Source: Limanda limanda (taxonomy: Eukaryota > Chordata > Actinopteri > Pleuronectiformes > Pleuronectidae). Taken from it: a DNA stretch of 64,000 nucleotides. The notes below the pieces were generated by a model that was not told the DNA's origin, ran no database searches, and saw nothing but the letters and a program-made list of their open reading frames with translations. Location: contig NC_083639.1 of the NCBI RefSeq assembly GCF_963576545.1, positions 21,050,118 to 21,114,117 on the forward strand, read 5' to 3'. Below are positions 11,042-21,148 of the stretch, piece after piece (position 1 is the first letter of the stretch; each line of letters opens with the position of its first letter). The position numbers were made by a program, and so were the translations under genes.

Positions 11042-11114
11042 GCCGAAATAGCTCAGTTGGGAGAGCGTTAGACTGAAGATCTAAAGGTCCCTGGTTCGAT
11101 CCCGGGTTTCCGCA
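11042..11114 (+). tRNA. tRNA-Phe (GAA), acceptor mismatch
   Basis: Canonical except TTTCCGC in the acceptor (C3-C70). It is the last well-preserved copy before the decayed array edge. Confidence 0.9.
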
Positions 11115-11519
11115 GATGTAAAGATGTAGTTTGCAATATATGAAGCTAGACATCTTCATATTTAGTCAGTGCTTCTCGCAATCATATCCCAACTTCTGTT
11201 ACCGTAGTGATAGAGAAGACAGAAATGTTGAAGTACAACCAAAAGTTATCAACGGCCTTTCACACCTTGACTTGGAGGAACCAGTGGGTACAACAAGCTG
11301 CTTGGTGAACATAACGACTCTCGAAACAGCAACTGGCTCTTATTCAGGTAGGACTGAAAAAGCCTTTTGGATGAGCGGTGAGCCACAAGCAACACACTTG
11401 TAGAACATCGGAAGAAACCATGATTTGGATGATTGAGAATCCTCACAGATTTTCACCAGATATATCACTCAAATATACATTTGTTTCTCCCCACTTAGCC
11501 TCCATACTAGCAGTTTTTT

Positions 11520-11593
11520 GCACGGAATAGCTCAGTTGGGAGAGCGTTAGACTGAAGATCTTAAGGTCCCTGCTTTGATCCCAGGTTTTGGCA
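11520..11593 (+). pseudogene. tRNA-Phe relic
   Basis: The D arm and anticodon loop are recognisable, but the acceptor (GCACGGAA), anticodon stem (GATCTTAAG) and B box (TGCTTTGATCCCAGG) are degraded. A 1-nt insertion lies near the 5' end. Confidence 0.85.
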
Positions 11594-11905
11594 CATATAC
11601 AGATGTAGTTTTCAATTAATTAAGTTAGAGATCTTCATATTTAGTGCTCTTCCTAACCACATCCCAACTTCAGTTACCCTAGTGATAGAGGTGATAGAAC
11701 TGTGGAAGTATGACCTAAAGGTATCAACAGTCTTTGGAACCTTGAGTTGGAGGAACCAGTGGGTACAACAACCTGCCTGGTTAACATAACAACTCTCGAA
11801 ACAGCAACATGCGCTTACGTCAGTAAGAACTGAAAATGACTTTTGGATGAGAGGTGAGTCACAAGCAATACATCTGTACATTTGTAGAACTTCTGAAGAA
11901 ACCAA

Positions 11906-11958
11906 GGAGATTGTAGACTGAAGATCAAAGGTCCCTGGTATGATCCCAGGTTTTGGGA
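11906..11958 (+). pseudogene. Truncated tRNA-Phe relic
   Basis: Only the 3' two thirds remain, from GGAGATTGTAGACTGAAGATC to a degraded T arm and acceptor (TGATCCCAGGTTTTGGGA). The A box and the 5' acceptor strand are gone. Confidence 0.75.
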
Positions 11959-12298
11959 GATATAAAGGCGGAGTTCCCAATGGTAACTCATATTTAGGCA
12001 ATCCGATTCCTAACGACGGCCCTACTTCAGTTAATTTAGTGATAGAAATGTGAAGGTGTGACTTATACGTATCAACAGCCTTTTGAACCTTGACTTGGAG
12101 GAACCAGTGGGTACAACAACCTGCCTGGTAAACATAACAACTTACGAAACAGCAACTTGCTCTTAAGTCAGTTGGGACTGAAAAAGCCTTTTGGATGATG
12201 GGTGACTCACAAGCAAAACACCTGTACAAGTGTAGAACTTCTTAATAAACCATGATTTGGATGACTGAGAATCTTCACAGATTTTCACCAGATATATC

Positions 12299-12402
12299 CT
12301 GCCTAAATGCATTGAGTTGCTGCCATATGATTGGCTGATAAGCTATTTGTGTTAACAAGCAATTGAACAGGTGTGCCTAATGAAGTGGCCGGGGAGTGTA
12401 TA
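12299..12402 (+). repeat. Fragment of a common teleost dispersed repeat
   Basis: The stretch with ATTGAGTTGCTGCC, ATTGGCTGAT, GTTAACAAGCA, ACAGGTGTGCCTAAT and AAGTGGCCGGGGAGTGTATA resembles the end of a repeat I recall as widespread in fish genomes. It abruptly ends the tRNA array just short of where the next tRNA would begin. Confidence 0.5.
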
Positions 12403-13480
12403 AACTACCTACGTGAAAGGTAAAAAAGTTAATCCCATTTCATTCTCTGAAATATATTATATATATATATATAACGTTAAATTGGTGCAAAATAATGATC
12501 ATGTTTCACTTTTACAATATAAGGAAGAAAGCTACAACCAGCATTAAACCCATAATGTAAGTCTTGGATGGAACACACACTTGTAACACTGGGCAGCCAT
12601 CCCACTGAGCGAGAGGAGTTGCACAGTTTATTAAGATGGTGTCTGGCCTCCTCCAGTCCTCTCTGGGTGTTTGTGGATGTTAAGAGACTTTCAAAATCAA
12701 TAAAAGGGAACAGAGTGCATGAGTAGCATTACAAGGTGTCCGGTGAGTATCAGCAGGCCTGAGGGCGTCAGACTCATAAATAATAAACAAAACCGAACGA
12801 CTAATCGAGAAAATCTAGAGAGAATGTTTCCGATCTGTCTTTAAAAACCTTTAGTTACCCTTTTGACCAAGTGAACTGCCAGCCTTGCTACAGTGCTATT
12901 GTCACCTATTATAAAGAGATAATGACCACAGTAAATCATACGTTTTTGACAAGGAAATAAAAGCCAGTGCAAGAGCACATTGAAAAACAATCTTAAACAC
13001 TTTATTTTGAAATCATGATTCTGGTGTTGTTTGCAACCACTGAATGGAAAAACAATTTAAACAGCACATCATGAGCAGACTGTGAAATGAGATGTTGACT
13101 GAGGGGAGAACAAATATACTCAAACATTGACTTTCAGAAATGGAAAAAAACACACTAAACCCATGAAAAGTGATGGTTACCAATTAATTATACTGAGAAT
13201 ATTTTTTTTTAACTTTTGGACCAACATCAATATAAAGCGTGTTTTGGGGGGAAGATGGGACAATTCTTATCCAGAGAGCAAACATTGCAAACAAAAAGTT
13301 TAAATTTCAAGTTCCTCTTAGAGGTTTCATTACCTGCCCATTAAAGTTGAGTAACAAAATGGAAAAAAAAATATTCAAGTGAACATTTTTTAAATAGATT
13401 GAATCAAAGCTAACCAGGTGATTTTCACTGTATGATATTTATTATGATGTCCAGCTAACAGAGGTTTTAGAATAAAGCCC
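12403..13480. other. Unannotated AT-rich DNA
   Basis: A (TA)n run lies near 12456-12472. There is no convincing reading frame, splice-bounded exon or recognisable repeat. Confidence 0.6.
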
Positions 13481-13748
13481 AAGTTATGCTTCTGCGTTGA
13501 AGCTATGTAATTGCTCTTCAACATCTATCAGCTCCAATTCCAACACTGTCCGATTAGTAATACTTCCATTGTTCTAAAGTAAACAGAAAACGGAAGACAC
13601 TCAACACCAGCAACTCTACTGCCAATACCTTTAAAGGGGTGTAATTGCATAGTGATTCACATTCACCTATGCACAACCCTGAACGCTTGGCCTCCAGCAT
13701 AGGATATGTGCATACCTACAGAGTAGCTTGTACGCAGAAGCATGACTT
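13481..13748. mobile_element. MITE-like element with imperfect terminal inverted repeats
   Basis: The left end AAGTTATGCTTCTGCGTTGA is mirrored by the right end, whose reverse complement begins AAGTCATGCTTCTGCGTACA. About 20 of 25 terminal bases match. It is about 268 bp long with no coding capacity. Its right end abuts and overlaps the TTAA of the next element. Confidence 0.55.
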
Positions 13749-14437
13749 AAAGGGGACATATTATGAAAATTCCACTTTTGTATTGCTTCTACACGTTAAT
13801 TTGGGTATCTGGCATGTCTACCGACCCAAAAACTCTGGAAATAAACAACTCCTGCGATTTGTTATGGTTCCTTTAAGTCAGAAACGATACGCTTGAGTGC
13901 GTCCAATGGGATTACGACCGATAAGTACGTCATTGTCGAACCATGCCCATGTAGGGAGTCTCGCTTCATGGCCAATCCCAGCCGCAATGTCATCGCATCA
14001 GCAGTGCTAGGGTTAGCTGCTGCTACCCGTCAGACATCTAAGTGTCCGCAGAAACATGCCGATCATCGAGGCGGAGACCTCTAAACATTGACTCAACCAT
14101 GTGGAAGGATGCTGCTGCTACGCCAGCTCCAGCTCCCACTGCTCCAACTGCGGGGCTGCGCTGGGGCTGCCGATCCCAGCCGCTATGTCATCGCATCAGC
14201 AGATCCGCCGCTGCCTTTGGACACCCCCAGGGAAGTCTCCAATGCTCCCAGTGAGCTGCCTTAGTGTAGATCACTCAAAACAGGTCAATCTGAGGAGGGA
14301 TGTTTTAGACAGGGTAAAAAGGGTGCTGTTTTAAATTATCCCTGTGCTGTTTTGACCAAAATATGTAACAGACATTTCATTAAGACCCGAGGAACCATAT
14401 CAACTTGTGGTAAATTGGCATAATATGTCTCCTTTAA
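13747..14437. mobile_element. Non-autonomous TTAA-type DNA transposon (piggyBac/Kolobok-like MITE)
   Basis: Terminal inverted repeats AGGGGACATATTATG (from 13751) and CATAATATGTCTCCT (to 14433) match at 14 of 15 bases. Both ends are bordered by TTAA (13747-13750 and 14434-14437). TTAA duplication is typical of piggyBac and Kolobok. The 683-bp body has an internal imperfect direct repeat at 13974-14004 and 14172-14202 (core TCATCGCATCAGCAG). Short frames inside are not convincing genes. Confidence 0.78.
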
Positions 14438-15834
14438 GAGGAGAGTATAAAGGACATTATTTTAAGGCTAATATGTTAATTCAGACAATAACAAAGTAAC
14501 AATACTTATCTAAATGACTGTATTGTTTGTCACAAATCCAGGAAAATATCCTGACACGTAGTGGATGCTGAACATGCACAGCAATGATTGATATTGGCTG
14601 GTATTATTTTTATCCTCAGAGAATGGTATTACGTTTTAGGGCTTTTTCAAACTAGACACATTTTTTAAATTGTGATTAAGTCACATGATATTGATATTTA
14701 AAAAATCTGCATCCAATCAATGAAAGTTCACACCAGCCGCACAATTTTGCCAAGCAAAATTTAAAAAAATTTCAGACCAAGGTCAATTCTTCAAAGATTT
14801 TCTTCCAAGATCAAATCTTTCCATTCAGAATGCATGTTGTTGACAACGTTACGTTTTTGTAGCAGTTGTAGTGGTAGTGGTATTCGAACAACTAGCTCCT
14901 CAATCCAGTCCGACATAAATTATTTTGTAGATTTTTAAGATATATTTGTCTTAAGCCATTATGTTATTTTTGTCTGTAAACAGATAGTGTGTGGCTCAAT
15001 TGAAGCTAGAATAGAGTAACAGACAACCCAACTCCTGTCAAAGTACATTAATGAACCATATTTGCAGAGTTGGGGCTGCTTACAAACGAATGTGACCTTC
15101 CTAGGATGAAATACTTACAGACATGTTGCAGTTGTGTGGTACATTATGTTCCTCTCTCTATGTCTGTATTGGTATTTCATCTTTATGTAAAAGGAGCACC
15201 AGATCATCTTCACACAACGTTGATTTCATCTTTTGATTCCCTGATTATTTAATTTTCTTTGCTAAAATGTGTCACACTTAATGTGAATAATCAGGTGAGT
15301 CAAACCTCGGAATTATTTGACTTTTATTCGCATCGCAAAGGCCATTTGTTGCTGTCATGAGAAGTTGAAGAAATAATCTTATGCAAAACAAAAGCCATGA
15401 AATTCAAATTTTAGTTGATGTTTATACTGTAGATATCCCCACATGAGCTAAATGATTAAAAAGATTTTATTTTTTGTCTTGAAATTACTTTGAACGGGAG
15501 GTTCTTGTCATCATCACTATGTCGTCAGTATGAGCACCTCTAAAGAGACAGTGATGAATCCGTCTGGCCAGAAAAGGGTTGAATGACTTGAACTTTCCAT
15601 CTGCCCTAACATATGGATCTGAAGCTCCTTACACCTTTATATAGATATATATTTTTATATCGATATAAATTAAAACGTTACATTAAGTATAATTACAGTA
15701 AGAGGTTAGAGTTCCTCCGTCTGTTTAGGAGCATGTCATCCTTCAACTGAGCAGGAGATAAGGTTGACACGATATCACCGCTGTACATTGCAACAATCTA
15801 ATTTCAAATACTGAGATTAAGTAAATTCACTTGG
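14438..15834. other. Unannotated AT-rich DNA
   Basis: No recognisable gene or repeat was seen. The stretch near 15638-15675 is a TATA-rich low-complexity run. Confidence 0.55.
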
Positions 15835-15955
15835 ACATTGTCCGTTCATCCCCCCATCATATACACTTTTGCAGGTTACAGGGGGCTGGAACCTCTGGAT
15901 GGGCTACACAGTGAACAGGTTGTAGGTCTGTCACAGGGCCACTTGTCATAATTAA
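15835..15955 (-). repeat. Fragment of a dispersed fish repeat (GGATGG-tailed family)
   Basis: TTCATCCCCCCATCATATACAC, GTTACAGGGGGCTGGAACC and GTCACAGGGCCAC correspond in reverse orientation to the family whose opposite end is seen at 39786-40101. Confidence 0.5.
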
Positions 15956-16179
15956 AATCTTCAACTATACCAGTTGAGAAATTTTATTTAGTTTACAATT
16001 GAGTATATATACATTTTCTAATTGAAATGTAACAGTTTCTGCTTTTTTTGTATTAACCTGTATTATCTCCGCTTATGTGCAGTACATTAGCCTGTATGCC
16101 GTAACTTATGACATTAGCTAGTACCTAGTAGAAGTGACATGTCACTTTTTTAACTTTTCTCTCTTATAACTTCAACTTC

Positions 16180-16690
16180 TGTGTAACGGCTCCCCGCTTC
16201 TCCACACAAACGCTGAGTCTCTTGAACTGATGTTACACGGCTCTTTATTCTCACATCTGGTTTGCCGTAGTGACACCGTAAAACTGTTATGACAGTTACA
16301 AGTTACAAAGATTTTAATCATTAAAACCAAACACGAACGTTAAAATACAATGAACAAACAAATCGCCACGTGAGACATCTGACTCGTTAACGTGACAGCG
16401 ACTCCCTTCCGCACTACCCGCAGCAAAGTAAATGGGACCAGCTTCCTTACCTCGTTCCGCTTGGCGAGGGGTGTTAAGCTAAAGTTGTTTGGATGGTTCT
16501 TTCGGTCCGAGAAATGCCGCAAAGCTGGCGTCCGGTTTGGTTTCCTATCTGTGCCGGGCTGACGGCAGGTATTTTATTGCACTGGGGCGGAAACGAGGGA
16601 TCAGGTGTGTCGAATAAAACCGTCCGCTCCTTTGCTGCAGGTAACTATGCGAGGGGAGTCGCTACGTGTAAAAGACAACGAAAATAACCC
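16180..16690. promoter_or_regulatory. CpG-rich patch, possible promoter or first exon
   Basis: CpG dinucleotides are frequent here while flanks are CpG-poor. On the minus strand, a stretch ending CGGAACGAG is followed by GTAAGGAAG (near 16450), a strong splice donor. On the plus strand, CTGCAG followed by GTAACT (near 16640) also resembles a donor. No coding sequence can be assigned. It could equally be the remains of a GC-rich transposon. Confidence 0.3.
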
Positions 16691-16993
16691 AAACCGTAGT
16701 TGAACATAAGAACAATATATAGCCCAACCCTAAAATAAAAGAATAAAACAGTCTGCATAAACTGGCCGGTTTTGCTGACAGTTACATTCTGTGTTCAGCA
16801 CACCGCTAGCTTCATGACAAACGGATGTCCTTATATGGAGAAATAGAGGCGTGGCTGTATGCTGAGAGTGGACACTCGCCTGTCAATTCAGAATGATTCT
16901 GATTCACAAACATAAGCTTGGTGGTGAGAACAAAATTGGCTGGTGCGTGTCCACTGTGGAGAGTAAGAACATTTCTGCGTACATGTTAGTGAA

Positions 16994-17747
16994 TGTTACG
17001 GACAGTGTTCTGTATGTCCTGTATGTATACATGTGTTGTGTTCTGTCTTGTGTTGTTGTTTTGTTCCCACATCCTTATAGACTGGTGATGCCTCCAGTGA
17101 CTGGAAGGGGGAGCTCTCGGGCAGGACGTGCCAGTGAAGTGGCCAGAAGAAGAAGCATCATGGCCGCTCATCTCACCTGCATCCAATCTTCCAATCACCC
17201 CACCTGTGACAGATCTCTCGTCAACCCTTCCCCTTTAAATAGTCCTGTGTTTGTTTTGTTGGCGAGAGGAGGCTTTTGTGGTGAGCTGTGGCAGAGCGCT
17301 GATTGTTTTGTTTGGTCCTGATGTTTGCTGGTGTCTTGAGTTAGTTTTTACCAGTAGTTGTTTAAGTTGTAGCAGCCTACTTTTGTTTTGTCTTTTGTCT
17401 TTGTTGACTTTGTTTGTTGTGCGCACAGGGACTACAAGGACAGGTAAGATACTCCAGGGTCTACATATCACACGCACGTAGGTTTACTGCTTAATACCTC
17501 AGGTTAGAGTGAGCACCACCCGCTGTACTTTTGGGTGCTAAGCACATGTAAAGGGGGGGGGGAATTTCTTTGTGTTCTTTTTCTTTGGTGCCACTGTTAG
17601 TCCTTGTTGATCCCTGTGTTGCTTTGTCTAAATAAATACTGTCTTTGTCTTATATCTGGTCTTGTGTTTTGTGTGATTGCACCCTCACTTATTCAGACCT
17701 GTTGCATTTATGTTATGTCCAGCTACGAGCCACCAGAGGGCGTAACA
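16994..17747 (+). mobile_element. Solo LTR (754 bp), Ty3/gypsy-like
   Basis: Begins TGTTACGGACAG and ends GAGGGCGTAACA, so the two ends are inverted TGTTACG/CGTAACA with TG...CA termini. It is flanked by a perfect 5-bp direct repeat GTGAA (16989-16993 and 17748-17752). A TATA-like TTTAAATAG (17234-17242) and an AATAAA signal (17631-17636) fall where the start and end of an LTR transcript are expected. No internal retroviral-type coding region borders it, so it is a solo LTR left by recombination. Assignment to gypsy is from the end sequence and is tentative. Confidence 0.85.
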
Positions 17748-17752
17748 GTGAA

Positions 17753-19610
17753 TGAGGCCCATTGTCTCTTGACATTGACAGTCTTTATTTCTTTCTAGAT
17801 TAATATATTTGTAATAAGATGACTATATATTCCAAAGCAGGTTTTCATGGAATAGATATATTCCATTGCTGAAGGGTGATACATCAATTGTATATTAACA
17901 TTTTCAGAAAATTGTATTTCTTATTTAAGAACATCGTTGATAGTTTTATTTACAAGCAACTTAAAGATGTTATCATAAGACATTATAAAATATGGATTCC
18001 TGCCATTAATGTCTGATTTCAATGTTAACTCACACAGAGGGAATTCTTGACATGCTTGCGAGGTGTGGGGGTTTTCAGATTAATTTTCAACCTGAAAGTC
18101 ATGACCAAGAGAGATGTGCAGCATGAATAGTTTGACAGAACTGCAATTACCTCTGATTACTTTCCTAATCATAATCAGACAGGCTCCATGTTGTCCGTGA
18201 CAGGGTTGAACTCAAACCGTGTCCTTGTCAGAGAGCGGTGCATGATAATGATTGCGGTTTAATGCCTCAGGTGGGAGGAAGATGTGTTGTGTGTTGAGGT
18301 GTGTTTACGTCCCACAGCAAAGAAATCGTCTATCAGACGCAGCCATCAGAAATGAAATTATGGACATGTTTTCTCGTCTAAAATGATAAGGCCTGAATGA
18401 CACCCATTTGCATGAATCACCCATGTCTTAATTGCATCCAGCTCATCTAATACACATGTAAATTTGGTTTTGTAGTTCGTTTACAATAATTCCAAACCGT
18501 TTAGCATCACATTACTGAATGAATCTTGTTTAGCCTGCTGCAGTGTGAGCATTGTGCTGTTGTTTTGGGTGCTTTAGAGATTGAGTTAAATGGCCCAGTC
18601 ACTCTGGTGGATTAATGCATCTGCTTTACTGCACATCAGAGTGTTGTGTACAATGGATGTAATTTTGTTTAAGAGTGATCAGCGTGTTTGTGAATAATAG
18701 GCGAAAGATATCTAATGGTGTATAATATGCAAAAGGTACTGTTGACAAATAAACATAATGAAATTAGTTGTTTGTAATTTCCTTCAGAGAGTGACATATT
18801 GATGTGTTATCAATGGTATGTCAACAAGTTCTGTTCAGATTTGGGCACAAAATTACTCTGTTAAGGTTAGAGAACCATCGTGGTTATTGTTTGATCGTTT
18901 GACATGTGGGATAAACAGCACATTTATTGGCTTTTATACAAAGAGTTTGGATTAAAAAATCAATATCACTTTCACATTTATCTTTTAAATGTACAACTGT
19001 TGCCAGCACCCTGGTAGTTTAGCATCCAGACAAGCAGGATTACACTGTCAGCCTGTTTATGTTTGAAAGTAACTGTAGCAGGTTTTCTGCCACTGCAGGT
19101 TACACAAAACAAACCAGAGACAGCTGCTCACTGGTAAAGTTCTTCTATTGGAACAAGCTCAAATATTCGGTCTAAAGTTTCCTGTTCCTCTGCATGGCTT
19201 TTGAAGTGCACATGGCAGGCTATTCTATCATCAATCGAACTGCATGGTGTCCATCCGTTCCCCCAGGTCCAGCACATTACTGCGTTCAAAGAGGGAGTGA
19301 ATAGATTACTCATGGCAGCTTCTAATGAACTCACCTGGTCTCATGAGCCACCTCCTGCAGCTTGATGCCACCAGGCCCACCCTCACACTAACAAAATCGA
19401 CATAGCACAGCAGTAACTTCCTGAAATCCAGTTGTCACCATCAGAGCAACCTGCTGACATTTCCATAAGTTACTCATGTCAAAGATATTGTTTAGAACAT
19501 TGCCCCATACAATTGCTGCGTCTGCATACTTGGTTTGTAGTATGGACTGAACAAACAAGATACAAGTTATTTAGCTCTGGTGGTGGTGGAAGGTAGATTT
19601 ACTTTTTTGT
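17753..19610. other. Non-coding DNA with one conserved-looking block
   Basis: No gene was recognised. 18300-18480 is rich in homeodomain/POU-type motifs (octamer ATTTGCAT at 18406-18413). 19128-19334 contains a minus-strand reading frame of uncertain status. Confidence 0.5.
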
Positions 19611-19624
19611 TAAGAAGGAACCAG

Positions 19625-19648
19625 AGGCCTGTTTCAGGTAGCTGGTTT
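19625..19648 (+). repeat. Harbinger left terminal inverted repeat
   Basis: 24 bp starting AGGCCTGTTTCAGG, preceded by target duplication CAG at 19622-19624. Confidence 0.92.
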
Positions 19649-19849
19649 TGAGGCAACCCCGAGTTTGTTTGCTCTGAGTTAGTGGAAACTCTGGGTTTTC
19701 CGTTTCAGGTAGCAGGTTCAGCGCAACCGAGAGTTAGTTGCTGCGGCAACATACGCCGTGGACCTAACCTGCTCGGGAGGTGGTTAGACCTACTCTGAGT
19801 TTGTTGTCTATAAGGCTGAAGGCAGCTCTGACAGAAGGAAGTGTTAGAA

Positions 19850-21148
19850 ATGGCATGTCCTTTTCTACGAGAGCCCGTGGACGTAGAGGCTGCGATCCTC
19901 AGAAGGAATCTCCGTGAGGAACGATTATTAAGACCCCGGTTGGATATACTTTCTTTTCCTGATAATTTTCTTCACGAGCGCTATCGTTTTTCAGCACAAT
20001 CTATCATTTATTTAGACCACCTTCTCAGCCCCCATGTTAACTGTCAAACGCACCGGGGGCATGCTTTAAGTTCAATACAAATTATTTGTGTGGCACGCCG
20101 TTTTTTTGCAAACGGCAGCTTTCTTTACAACGTCGGTGACGCCGAGCACATTTCAAAGGCAACCGTGTGTCGGTCTGTCAGAAATGTGACTTTGGCACTG
20201 AAACGTTTTCTTTACACGTTTGTGATGTTTCCAAGTCACCGACCTATACGAACAATCAAGGAAGAGTTCTACAGAATTGCAGGTAACAGTAGCAACAATG
20301 TAGCCTATTTGTTTCTTGGAACGTTTTAATGTAATAAATAATGTGCACAATTAAATTAAATTAATTAATTTGTAATGTTCTAGATTTTCTGGGTGTCATC
20401 GGGTGCATCGATGGAACTCATATTCCTATTAAAGCTCCTTCAGTGAATGAAGGCGACTATGTTAATAGGAAGTCCTTCCACAGCATCAATGTGCAGGTAC
20501 AGGTGAAGGCCTAGACCTTCAGCATTTTAAATTAAAGATACTTAACAAAACAGCCTCTGTATCTAATTATACTCCTCTGCAATTTGAAGGTTGTATGTGA
20601 TGCCAGAAATATCATCACCCAAGTGGAGGCAAAGTGGCCGGGGTCTGTGCATGACGCACGCATATTTCGGGAGTCTAATCTGAGCACTCGCTTTGCCCGT
20701 GGTAACTAAGCCTATATTTGAAGGATTTAGAATCCATATTTGTTCAGATGATTAATATTTCACCTGTATCGTAGGAGAGTTCGACGGTCATGTTTTAGGT
20801 GACAGAGGGTACCCCTGCCAGCCTTGCCTTCTGACCCCGTATGCCGATCCCGTGCCAGGACCACAGCAGCGCTACAACCTGGCGCATATGAGGACGAGAG
20901 CCAGGGTCGAAAACACGTTCGGGATCCTGAAGGCAAGATTCCAGTGCCTCCAAATGCTGCGAGTCACACCAGAAAGGGCATGTGACATAATAATTGCATG
21001 TGTGGTTCTACACAACATCGCGATTTTGAGAGGGGAAAATTGCTCACCTGCATTTGCAGATGAGCAGCACATAAACCCAAACCATGCCATGGATCCACAG
21101 GATGGAAGGGTGGTTAGAGAAAGACTCTGCCAAAATCATTTTGTTTGA
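19850..21148 (+). CDS. Harbinger transposase (HARBI1-like DDE nuclease), four exons, open
   Basis: Four exons, 19850-20282, 20384-20496, 20590-20701 and 20775-21148, are joined by GT-AG introns (phases 1, 0, 1) without any stop, giving 343 aa. This is close to the ~350 aa usual for HARBI1-like proteins. The DDE triad is visible: Asp154 in GCIDGTHIP, Asp229 in GDRGYPC and Glu265 in [11 protein letters not shown], with 35 residues between the last two. [11 protein letters not shown] (around 198-208) is another family motif. The N-terminal ~140 residues carry a helix-turn-helix-like region. The start is the ATG giving MACPFLREP. The family cuts and pastes DNA as a nuclease that needs a separate Myb-like partner for nuclear import and end recognition. 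A polyadenylation signal AATAAA lies at 21308. Confidence 0.92.

Larger units (their letters stand above)
1..12298 (+). repeat. Tandem tRNA-Phe satellite array (about 25 units of 478-487 bp)
   Basis: Each unit contains one 73-nt tRNA-Phe gene followed by a conserved ~410-nt spacer. tRNA starts lie 478-487 bp apart from 393 to 11520. Recognisable spacer blocks in order are a stretch containing CTTCATATTTAGTCAGTG, one containing GGAACCAGTGGGTACAACAA, one containing AAAGCCTTTTGGATGAGAG, and an AT-rich stretch (CATATATCACTCAAATATAC) ending in a short T run just before the next tRNA. The array is already in progress at base 1 and is truncated at its right end by a different repeat. All units point the same way. 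There are no poly-A tails or target duplications between units, which argues for satellite-style amplification rather than repeated SINE insertion. Confidence 0.97.

Noticed and set aside
234..11403. Repeated 60-90-codon frames in the first 11.4 kb (proteins starting MRDESQTTH or MQHMKLDIF)
   Set aside because: They are copies of the array unit read through the spacer and into the tRNA; they lack codon-level constraint and recur only because the DNA repeats.
11612..12229. 205-codon minus-strand frame
   Set aside because: It runs antisense through decayed array units and a tRNA relic; its two similar halves reflect two tandem units.
1..12298. CRISPR-like regular repetition
   Set aside because: Repeat and spacer are both conserved, units are ~485 bp, and the conserved part is a tRNA gene.
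1..12298. Tandem SINE insertions derived from tRNA-Phe
   Set aside because: No A-rich or simple tails, no target duplications between units, and constant unit length.
20153..20350. Minus-strand frame opposite transposase exon 1
   Set aside because: Shadow of the real transposase exon, which has intact domains and splice sites.
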